DNA of 7,439 nucleotides, from assembly GCA_964551295.1 (NCBI GenBank), contig CAZKDJ010000197.1:1-7439 (forward strand), read 5' to 3'. The notes beneath the pieces are model-generated. The model saw nothing but the letters and a program-made list of their open reading frames with translations. It searched no databases and was not told the origin of the DNA. The stretch is from JAFGED01 sp964551295. Lineage in GTDB: Bacteria; Chloroflexota; Anaerolineae; B4-G1. Position 1 is the first letter of the stretch. Each line of letters begins with the position of its first letter. The position numbers and the translations under genes were made by a program. Positions 1 through 6,400 of this stretch are shown here, one piece after another.

Positions 1-1
1 A

Positions 2-28
2 GTAAGTCGGATTGCCAATCCGACCTAC
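2..28. repeat. Short imperfect palindrome at the left edge
   Basis: Bases 2-13 pair with 17-28 around a 3-nt loop (GCC at 14-16). Eleven of twelve positions pair; the exception is A5 opposite C25. There is no T-tract after it, so it is better read as a dispersed palindromic repeat or as the 3' hairpin of a gene outside the window than as a standard intrinsic terminator. It is unrelated in sequence to the 44-bp palindromes at 688-731 and 3364-3407. Confidence 0.6.
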
Positions 29-53
29 ATTCCCAAGATATTGAGATGATACC

Positions 54-67
54 ATTAGCGTATGCCC
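54..67 (+). repeat. 14-bp direct repeat, left copy
   Basis: ATTAGCGTATGCCC occurs here and, exactly, at 3460-3473, where it spans the start codon of the glucan synthase gene. The flanking bases differ at both ends (C/T on the left, T/C on the right). The two copies bracket the whole accessory block. A target-site duplication or attachment-like remnant is possible; chance recurrence cannot be excluded. Confidence 0.45.
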
Positions 68-72
68 TCGTG

Positions 73-101
73 TTGCGAGATCAAGTGTAAAGCAGTAGAA
101 T
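73..101 (+). promoter_or_regulatory. Candidate sigma70-type promoter for the small membrane protein gene
   Basis: TTGCGA (73-78, four of six matches to TTGACA) is followed after exactly 17 nt by TAGAAT (96-101, five of six matches to TATAAT). A start point near 108 would leave a leader of roughly 50 nt before the ATG at 160. This is the best-matching promoter I found upstream of any gene in the window. It is a consensus match only. Confidence 0.45.
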
Positions 102-159
102 GACGAGTGAAGGTGTGTTCTCGTTTGCATGTGACAGGTTTTGACTATGGAGGTGTAGT

Positions 160-468
160 ATGGATGCTCAATATATCTACTTGATCGTCGTTCTGGTTTT
201 TGCAAGCTTGGCGTTGGTGGTCATTCTGCGCTACCGAAAGAGCAAGGTGTCTATTCAGGGGCCTGGGGTGAGGGTAGATCTGGAGGGTGAGGAGGACACT
301 GAACAGCCGCAGCCAGCGCAGCAGGTGAAACCTCCTTCCTCTGCAAAGACCAAGGTCGGCGGCGCGGTTAAGAAATCCACAATGGTCACCAGCGCCGGTG
401 GGGGAGGGAAAGCTGAGACAAACGTGGAAGAGGATGTGGAAGAGTCGGACATTCTGACCGAAGCCTAG
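160..468 (+). CDS. Small single-pass membrane protein with charged cytoplasmic tail
   Basis: This 102-residue protein is not recognised as a named family. Residues 5-23 form one strongly hydrophobic helix (YIYLIVVLVFASLALVVIL). The basic cluster RYRKSK (24-29) follows it, so by the positive-inside rule the N-terminus is outside and the tail cytoplasmic. Residues 30-43 (VSIQGPGVRVDLEG) look like a short beta-hairpin motif. The rest is low complexity: acidic and Gln/Pro-rich (44-56), Lys/Gly-rich with a GGGG run, then an acidic end (EEDVEE). GGAGG at 149-153 lies 6 nt before the ATG, and a good promoter match lies at 73-101. There is no enzyme motif. Its position ahead of an effector-less STAND pair suggests a membrane anchor or effector partner, but 317 bp of repeat-filled DNA separates them, so the link is inference. 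The reading frame looks real because of its clear RBS, helix and charge pattern. Confidence 0.75.
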   Translation: MDAQYIYLIVVLVFASLALVVILRYRKSKVSIQGPGVRVDLEGEEDTEQPQPAQQVKPPSSAKTKVGGAVKKSTMVTSAGGGGKAETNVEEDVEESDILTEA

Positions 469-493
469 TATTACAACGAGACTTTGTCCCAGA

Positions 494-598
494 GTGTCAT
501 TCCGAGCGACCAAGGGGAGTCGAGGAATCTCGACGCTGTTAAGAACGGTGCTCTGAGCAAGAGAGTTCTCGACTCGCTCCGCTCGCTCGAAATGACGC
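494..598. mobile_element. MITE-like inverted-repeat element (non-coding)
   Basis: The ends are inverted copies: 496-509 (GTCATTCCGAGCGA) pairs with 583-596 with a single mismatch (C502 opposite A590), and the outermost bases G494/C598 also pair. An inner arm, 517-524 (GAGTCGAG), pairs perfectly with 568-575, and pairing continues inward (GAA-TCTC against GAGAGTTC with one bulged base). The whole ~105 bp can fold into a long imperfect hairpin. The terminal sequence resembles the dispersed 'TGTCATTCCGAGCGA...GAATCTCG' repeats seen in many environmental bacterial genomes. No transposase is encoded. It lies between the small membrane protein gene and the NTPase gene. Bases 599-687, between this element and the next palindrome, contain nothing I can assign. 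Confidence 0.65.
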
Positions 599-687
599 GG
601 CATCGAAATCTCGTTGTAGTACTGGCAAAGCGACGTTTCAAACCTGCGCGTTGTGCGAGTTGGAATCTGTACGCATACAACTTTCCA

Positions 688-731
688 GTTTGTAGTGCCA
701 GCTTCAGCGAGCTGAAGCTCGCACTACGAAC
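688..731. repeat. 44-bp palindrome, copy A
   Basis: Arms 688-708 and 711-731 pair throughout except for a C699/C720 mismatch and one T691/G728 wobble. The motif core is GTAGTGC...GCTTCAG / CTGAAGC...GCACTAC. A second copy of identical length lies at 3364-3407; the two agree at 37 of 44 positions. It is a REP- or MITE-like palindrome. It sits 54 bp upstream of the NTPase start and so may lie in that gene's leader or promoter region. Confidence 0.8.
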
Positions 732-775
732 GAACCATTCTTTTGCGAGTTCTTATAGATGCCTAGTTGTCATGT

Positions 776-782
776 GGGAGGA
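776..782 (+). promoter_or_regulatory. Shine-Dalgarno site deciding the NTPase start
   Basis: GGGAGGA at 776-782 places GGAGG (777-781) 4 nt before the ATG at 786. The alternative in-frame ATG at 759 has no comparable purine-rich site and directly follows an in-frame TAG (756-758). The 786 start is therefore preferred. Confidence 0.65.
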
Positions 783-785
783 ACC

Positions 786-1658
786 ATGGTCTTTCAGTCA
801 ATGCAATCTGTTTTCCTCGATGAGCTTGTTGATTTTGAGGATCAACAACGTCGGTTCGAGGAGATGCTGGACCATTCGGCCAGTAAGCGCCTGATGCTCG
901 TCCAAGCCCCGGGCATGTGCGGCAAGACGAGCCTTTTGCGCATATTGCGCTTTCACTGTGAACAGAAGGGCATTCCCAGGTGCTGGATAGACTTTCGTGG
1001 GCAATCGTATGACAATCCCCACTTCACTCTGGCCCGTGACATGTGCGACCAATTAGGCCTATCGCCGCGCCACATGTACCAAGCCTTGCAGCCGTTCAAC
1101 ACCGGCCAGTCTGTTGATGCGGAGGTTGCCGCGCACGCGGAAGCCAGTACAGAGGTCAAGGGAGATGTTATCGACTCGTACGTCGTCACTCAGGTTTTGA
1201 CGGGAGTTAGCGTGACCCGCGATGACTTGCGCCAGCGCTATATGAAGGAGCGTCTGAAGCGAGCCTTTATCACCGACCTGGGCGACTTTGCGGTCGAGAG
1301 CAGGGGAGTGGCTTGTTTCTTCGACAGCTTCGAGGACATCAGTGCGGAGGAGGAAGATTGGCTGTTGGATGCCCTGCTGTGTCCAATTGCAGAGGGCGCG
1401 CTCAAAGGCGTGATGGTTGTGACTGCGGGGCGCCGTTGGCCAGAGATTGACAGGTGGGGGTGGGAAAAGCGCGCGCATCTGATTGACAACCTGCCATCTA
1501 TGAGCGTCAAGCATATCAAGGTCTATGCTCGAAAGGTAGGGGTTGAGATTACCGATGAGCAGGCCAAATTTTGCTGGCGGGCCAGCAGAGGCGGGAATCC
1601 ACTCTTCATGGGCATGGTGGTCAAGAATCTACAAGCTGTAGGAGAGGTGGGATCATGA
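786..1658 (+). CDS. STAND-class P-loop NTPase, lacking its own effector and sensor domains
   Basis: The protein is 290 residues from the ATG at 786. Walker A is APGMCGKT (41-48). Walker B is a hydrophobic strand ending FFDSFED, with D180 and E183. A sensor-1-like strand VVTAGRR ends at R216-R217, comparable to the 'TTR' of NB-ARC and related proteins. Near the C-terminus, GGNPLFM (269-275) is the GxP motif that closes the NTPase/helical module of STAND proteins. STAND NTPases act as nucleotide-driven switches that oligomerise when a C-terminal sensor meets its signal; the nucleotide-binding role here follows from those motifs. Only about 15 residues precede the NTPase fold, so no N-terminal effector is present, and the protein ends 18 residues after GNP. 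The winged helix expected next begins in the overlapping downstream gene. Between the Walker motifs (about 124-140) lies a short segment reading VKGDVIDSYVV, of unknown role. It is probably cytoplasmic and acts with the product of 1655-3352. Confidence 0.85.
   Translation: MVFQSMQSVFLDELVDFEDQQRRFEEMLDHSASKRLMLVQAPGMCGKTSLLRILRFHCEQKGIPRCWIDFRGQSYDNPHFTLARDMCDQLGLSPRHMYQALQPFNTGQSVDAEVAAHAEASTEVKGDVIDSYVVTQVLTGVSVTRDDLRQRYMKERLKRAFITDLGDFAVESRGVACFFDSFEDISAEEEDWLLDALLCPIAEGALKGVMVVTAGRRWPEIDRWGWEKRAHLIDNLPSMSVKHIKVYARKVGVEITDEQAKFCWRASRGGNPLFMGMVVKNLQAVGEVGS
1641..1650 (+). promoter_or_regulatory. Shine-Dalgarno site inside the NTPase gene end, for the TPR gene
   Basis: GGAGAGGTGG lies within the last NTPase codons, with GAGGTG (1644-1649) 5 nt before the ATG at 1655. 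With the ATGA stop/start overlap it supports independent but coupled translation of the downstream gene, rather than the in-frame TTG at 1571 as start. Confidence 0.65.
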
Positions 1659-3352
1659 GTGAACGGTTGGAGCGTATCACTCCAGAGATGAGTGAAGAGG
1701 AAGCATTGGGTCTAATCTTGGACGAACTGGTAGACCGCGCCGATTCCGATGTGGCCGAAGCTATCCGCCTTTGCGCCATCCCGCATTGGTTTAACGAGGA
1801 AATTCTGGCTTGGCTGCGAGGTGAGGGGCGTGAGCCTTCGAAGCGGACGGGGGTAATCATGGCTGAGCTGACAAAAATGACTTTCGTTAGCCCATACCAC
1901 GACCGGGGCTATGTTCTCCACAAGAACGTGCGTGACCTGCTGCTGGATCGCTGGCGGGAGGACGCCGAGAGCCTCCAAGAACTGAGTGGAGTGGCAGCAG
2001 CCTACTATGCCGACAAGTTGCAGGCGGGGGAATCATCCGGAGAGCGGGGTGCAGAGTGGAAACGCGAGGAGGTGTACCACCTCTTGGTGGCCGATGAGGA
2101 GCGTGGGATCGAGCGTTTCATAAGCCTGATTGATAAGGCAGGCCAGTCTTGCCGATTGAGTACGTTTGAACTGTTGCTCAATCTGGCCCGCGAGCTGGAG
2201 GCCGACTTGGAAGCCTACAATCAGCCCTGGCTCCAGTTCTACGAAGGGAAACTGGCCCTCCTGTCTGGTGACTGGGAGGAGGCACTGAAGATATGGGAGT
2301 CGTTGCAGGAAGGGCAGATGTCCGCGGATCTGGAGAAAACGCTGGCAGTCCATCAGTCGGTCCTGTACAAGGATAAGGGGAACTGGGACAAGGCTGTTGA
2401 GCGTCTGCAGCGCAGTCAGGAAATCCTGAAGCAGATGGGGGACAAGCGGGGGAGGGCGGACATTTTGAACAGCTTGTCCTTCTTGTACAAGGATAGGGAG
2501 GAGTGGGACGAAGCCGTTAAGCACTTGCAGCGTAGTTTAGAGATCCTGAAGGAGATGGGTGATGGGCAGGGCAAGATCGACGCCTTCAATTATTTAGGTC
2601 TCTTGTACAAGGACAAGGGTGAGAGGGAAAAAGCTGCCGAATACTTCCATCGTGGCCTTGATGTCTTGGAGCATGGCAGGGCCGCCATTTTGAAGAACCT
2701 GGGTTTCCTATACAAGGACAAGGGGGAGTGGGAAAGGGCCGATGGGTACTTTCAAAAGAGCCTGGAGATTTTGAAGCAGGTGGGCGATGAGCGTGAAATG
2801 GCGGATGCGTTCACTGATCTGGGTTTTTTGTCCGCGGACAAGAAGGAATGGGAGAAAGCCGACGGGTACTTTCAGCGCAGCCTGGAGATTTTGGAAAAGA
2901 TGGGGGATGAGCGGGGGAGGGTTGATATATTCAACCATCTGGGTTCTCTGTACAGGCGCAAAGGCGAATGGGAGAAGGCCGACAGGCACTTTCGGCGCGG
3001 CCTGAAGATTTTGGAAAAGATGGGGGATGAGCGTGGAGCGGCCACCGTTTTCAATAACTTGGGTCTTTTATACAAGGATAAAGGGGAGCGGGGAGAAGCT
3101 GCCAAGTACTTTGGGCGCGGTTTGGAGATCGTAGAAAAAGTTGGTGACGAGATGAACGCGGCCACGACGATGTATAATCTCGCGTCTCTTTACGAGGATA
3201 TGGAGCAATACGACGAGGCCGTTGAACTATTGAAGAAGGTTGTGAGAATCTCCGAGCAAGTGGGTCATCCGGATTTGAGAATACGAAAAAGTAGAGAGGC
3301 ATTAGAGAGGATTAAGAAAAACGCGAATTTTCCTAAAAGGAGGGACGCGTAA
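1655..3352 (+). CDS. Winged-helix plus TPR protein, sensor half of a split STAND protein
   Basis: The 565-residue protein starts at the ATG overlapping the upstream TGA. Residues ~10-100 form a helical, winged-helix-like domain (EEALGLILDELV..., then AIRLCAIPHWFNEEILAWL) ending YVLHKNVRDLLLDRW (86-100). This matches the winged-helix end of STAND proteins, where 'LHD' (the MHD motif) is usual; H89 is kept but the Asp is K90. A helical linker (~101-200) follows. From about 205 there are TPRs: one degenerate unit (FYEGKLALLSGDWEEALKIW), then eight units of about 40 residues patterned LGxLYKDKGEWEKAxxYFxRxLEILExMGDERG. One unit is 5 residues short (LDVLEHGRAAILKN). TPRs bind peptides or proteins, so this is the likely sensor or partner-binding surface. 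The C-terminus is basic (KKNANFPKRRDA). No catalytic motif, signal peptide or membrane helix is seen. The ATGA overlap implies co-expression and probably a complex with the NTPase. The trigger is unknown. Confidence 0.85.
   Translation: MSERLERITPEMSEEEALGLILDELVDRADSDVAEAIRLCAIPHWFNEEILAWLRGEGREPSKRTGVIMAELTKMTFVSPYHDRGYVLHKNVRDLLLDRWREDAESLQELSGVAAAYYADKLQAGESSGERGAEWKREEVYHLLVADEERGIERFISLIDKAGQSCRLSTFELLLNLARELEADLEAYNQPWLQFYEGKLALLSGDWEEALKIWESLQEGQMSADLEKTLAVHQSVLYKDKGNWDKAVERLQRSQEILKQMGDKRGRADILNSLSFLYKDREEWDEAVKHLQRSLEILKEMGDGQGKIDAFNYLGLLYKDKGEREKAAEYFHRGLDVLEHGRAAILKNLGFLYKDKGEWERADGYFQKSLEILKQVGDEREMADAFTDLGFLSADKKEWEKADGYFQRSLEILEKMGDERGRVDIFNHLGSLYRRKGEWEKADRHFRRGLKILEKMGDERGAATVFNNLGLLYKDKGERGEAAKYFGRGLEIVEKVGDEMNAATTMYNLASLYEDMEQYDEAVELLKKVVRISEQVGHPDLRIRKSREALERIKKNANFPKRRDA
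2341..3300 (+). repeat. Intragenic tandem array of ~120-bp TPR-coding units
   Basis: The codons for (L/F)LYKDKG-type segments recur at 2361, 2481, 2601, 2706, 2826, 2946, 3066 and 3186. Spacing is exactly 120 bp except for one 105-bp step (2601 to 2706), an in-frame 15-bp loss. Identity is high at the DNA level: 2886-2913 and 3006-3033 are identical over 28 bp. This indicates recent unit duplication or gene conversion rather than only protein-level conservation. The outer units (first and last) are the most diverged. Confidence 0.9.
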
Positions 3353-3363
3353 AAGAGCAATTC

Positions 3364-3407
3364 GTTCGTAGTGCGGGCTTCAGCCCACTGAAGCCCGCAC
3401 TACGAAC
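3364..3407. repeat. 44-bp perfect palindrome, copy B
   Basis: Arms 3364-3383 and 3388-3407 pair at all 20 positions around the 4-nt loop CCCA. It begins 11 bp after the TPR gene stop and is the same element as 688-731 (same length, same GTTYGTAGTGC and GCACTACGAAC ends). No T-tract follows (AGGGAGGTTG), so it is not a canonical intrinsic terminator, although a stem this strong in mRNA could protect or attenuate the transcript. Confidence 0.85.
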
Positions 3408-3459
3408 AGGGAGGTTGTATTTTACGGACCTGGCCCCGGTTGTGATGAGGGCAAGGGAT

Positions 3460-3473
3460 ATTAGCGTATGCCC
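3460..3473 (+). repeat. 14-bp direct repeat, right copy, over the glucan synthase start
   Basis: This is an exact copy of 54-67. Its internal ATG (3468-3470) is the predicted start codon of the glucan synthase gene, and its TAG (3462-3464) is an in-frame stop just upstream. It marks the right boundary of the accessory block if the repeat reflects an insertion. Confidence 0.45.
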
Positions 3474-6400
3474 CAAACTCAATTCGACGAAGTGTCTTTG
3501 CGAGACCAATTAGAAGATCTGGCGCGCCAAACTGTCCAAGTTCGCGCTACCTCGCGCCTTGCCAGGGGGCAGCCTTCTCTTCTGGATCAGCTCCAGGAGC
3601 AGGAAAAGCTTTTGCGTGCTGCCTACCAACACTTTGCGCAGGCATCTGAGGTGCAATGGGCCGTTCCCTACGCGGCCGAGTGGTTGCTGGATAACTTTTA
3701 TCTCGTCGACCAGACCCTGCGTCAGATCCGCGAGCATATGCCGGTTGGCTATTATCGCCAGTTGCCCAAGCTTGAATCTGTGCCTTGGGAGGGATACCCC
3801 AGGGTCTATGCGCTGGCACGCAAGATCATCGAGTACCACGAAGACCAATTGGATCTCGACCGGATAACGCGCTCAGTACGATTCTATCAGCAGGTCACCC
3901 CCCTAACAATGGGTGAATTGTGGGCGCTCCCGACCATGTTGCGCATAGGAACTTTGGAGAACCTGACGCAGGCAGTTATCGCCGTCGGGCATTTGGGAGA
4001 AGCTGAACCTGTAGATGCCGCAACCCGATCTGTGACCGAGGACTTGGAGGATGAGGCTATCGTCGCCAGTTGTATTCAAAGCCTGCGTTTGCTGGCGACA
4101 CAGGATTGGAAGACCTTTTTTGAAAACGCCAGCCTGGTGGAACAGGTGTTGGGCGATGACCCAGCGGATATTTATGCGCGCATGGATTTCGATACGCGTG
4201 ACCGTTACCGGGGTGAGGTTGAGGAACTGGCCTTGGCGACCGGGCTTGACGAAAGAGATGTTGCCCAGGAAGTGGTGCGCTTGGCCAAAGAGGCCGAGGC
4301 GTCACGCCTGGGGAAAGAATCGCCTCGCAGGGCTCACATTGGCTACTATCTTATAGACGCTGGCCGCGCACAGCTTGAGCAGCGGCTGGATTACCGCCCT
4401 TCCTGGCGCAAGCGTCTGACCCGTTGGCTGCTGGGTTATCCTACGTTGGTGTATCTGGGTGGCATCATCTTGCTCACATTGGCTATCTTGCTGGGCCTTC
4501 TGGCCTATGCGTGGAGCAGAGGCGGGTCGATTGGGCAGTTGATCGGCGCGGGGTTATTGGTCGTTCTGCCTGCTATGGCGGTGACTATCAACGTGCTCAA
4601 CTGGCTGATCACTCGCACCGTGCCCCCTCGCCTGCTGCCTCGATTGGACTTTTGTAAGGGTATCCCGTCTGAATATCGCACGATGGTTGTTATCCCTACG
4701 CTTTTGACCGACCAGGGGGAAGTCAAGTCTCTATTGCACCAGTTGGAACTACACTTTTTAGGTAATGCGGATCCGTATCTGCATTTTGCTCTGCTCACTG
4801 ATTTTGGCGACGCGCCGCGGAAGCACATGCCGGGTGACGACGCATTGCTTGAGCAGGCCATAGAGGGCGTGCGAGCGCTCAATAGAAAATATGGCCGAGA
4901 TGGCATTGGCCCCTTTTATCTGTTTTATCGCGAACGGGAATGGAATCCGTCCGAGGATTGCTGGATGGGGTGGGAGCGCAAGCGAGGCAAGTTGGCTGAC
5001 TTTAATCGCTTGATTAATGGCGCGGAGGCCTCCTTCAGCGAACGTGTCGGCGACCTTGATATCTTGCCACAGGTCAAGTATGTCATCACGCTGGACGCCG
5101 ACACGCTTCTACCGCGCGATAGTGCACGCCGTCTCGTGGCCACCTTTGCGCACCCGCTGAACCAGGCCGAGTTCGACCCACAGACTGGCGATGTGGTCGC
5201 TGGGTACACGGTGCTCCAACCACGGGTTGAGATCACGCCTACCAGTGCAGCCCAGTCACGATTTGCCCAGATTTTCTCCGGCGACATCGGGCTGGATCTG
5301 TATACGCACGCGGTGTCCGATGTCTACCAGGATTTGTTTGGCGAGGGGATTTACGCAGGTAAGGGAATTTACGACGTCGCTGCCTTTGAGCGCAGCTTGA
5401 AGGGACGTATACCCAATAACGCCTTGCTCAGCCACGACCTTTTCGAGGGGATACACGGGCGCGCCGGGCTGGTGACGGACGTGGCGCTGTACGAAGAGTA
5501 TCCTGCTCACTATCTCGCTCACACGCGCCGATTGCACCGCTGGGTGCGCGGCGACTGGCAGTTGCTCCCCTGGTTATTTCCCCAGGCGCCTCACGCAGGG
5601 CAGGGAATGATTCCCAACCCGCTCTCGACGATCGACCGGTGGAAGATTATCGACAATATGCGCCGCAGCTTGCTTGGACTGGCGCTGTTGGCACTGTTAG
5701 TCGCTGGCTGGTTGTGGCTTCCCGGCTCGACGCTGGTATGGACGCTGGCTGGATTTCTGGCTGTAGCCGTGATCGTTTTCTCTAGCCTGCTCTCCGTGTT
5801 TAGGCAGACGTTCCAGGGAGCGACCTTGCGTAGCGCGCTCAGATCGGTGTGGCTGGCCACACTGCGTTGGCTACTGGCGCTGGTCTTTTTGCCCTACGAA
5901 AGCATGATTGCGGCAGATGCCATCACCTCCACTCTATATCGCATGCTCTTTAGCCACAAGCGGTTGTTGCAATGGACCACTGCAGCTCATACCCTTCGCC
6001 TGTTTGGCAGACGGGCCAAAGTAAGGATTCTCTGGAAGCAGATGGGCGGTGTGTCGCTACTTACACTCGGGTTGGCCTGGCTGATCTTTTTGTTCAATCC
6101 GGCGGCATTTCCTGTTGCCGCGCCTTTCTTGTTCGCCTGGGTTATTTCTCCCTATCTGGCCCATTGGCTCAGTCGCTCCAGGGTGCGTGAGCGGGCCGTG
6201 CTTTCCGAGGAGCAGTGCCGCAGGTTGCGTGGCTTGGCGCGTCGTATGTGGCTCTATTTTGAACAGTTCGTCGGCCCAGACGATCAGTGGTTGCCCCCCG
6301 ATCACTTTCAGGAGGATCCGTCAGGGCTTGTCGCCCACCGTACCTCCCCTACTAACATTGGGCTTATGTTGCTCTCTACCCTGGCCGCTTACGATCTGGG

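Noticed and set aside
145..603. 152-codon minus-strand frame opposite the small membrane protein
   Set aside because: It runs antisense across the membrane protein gene and the repeat element, has no RBS or recognisable domain, and its composition looks like a shadow of the plus-strand gene.
484..894. 136-codon plus-strand frame between the membrane protein and NTPase genes
   Set aside because: Its N-terminal half is translation of the inverted-repeat element (SVIPS...RNLDA...SLEMTRHRN is typical of such spurious frames) and its end overlaps the NTPase gene in another frame; there is no RBS.
1571..1654. N-terminal extension of the TPR protein from a TTG at 1571
   Set aside because: The extra 28 residues (rich in Gln, Arg, Gly) resemble nothing expected before a winged helix, the TTG lacks a good RBS, and the ATG at 1655 has one plus the ATGA overlap.
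1559..1658. Programmed -1 frameshift joining the NTPase and TPR frames
   Set aside because: No proper X-XXY-YYZ slippery heptamer is present in the overlap (nearest is CAAATTT at 1565), and a good start site for the second gene makes separate translation simpler.
2341..3300. CRISPR or satellite-like repeat array
   Set aside because: The period is 120 bp with no short conserved repeat and unique spacers; all units stay in frame and encode TPR helices.
3364..3407. Intrinsic terminator after the TPR gene
   Set aside because: The stem is perfect, but no T-tract follows and a related copy lies upstream of the NTPase gene, so a dispersed palindrome explains it better.
3415..3443. Promoter for the glucan synthase gene (TTGTAT at 3415-3420)
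   Set aside because: No acceptable -10 hexamer lies at the right spacing (GGTTGT at 17 nt), so I do not call one.
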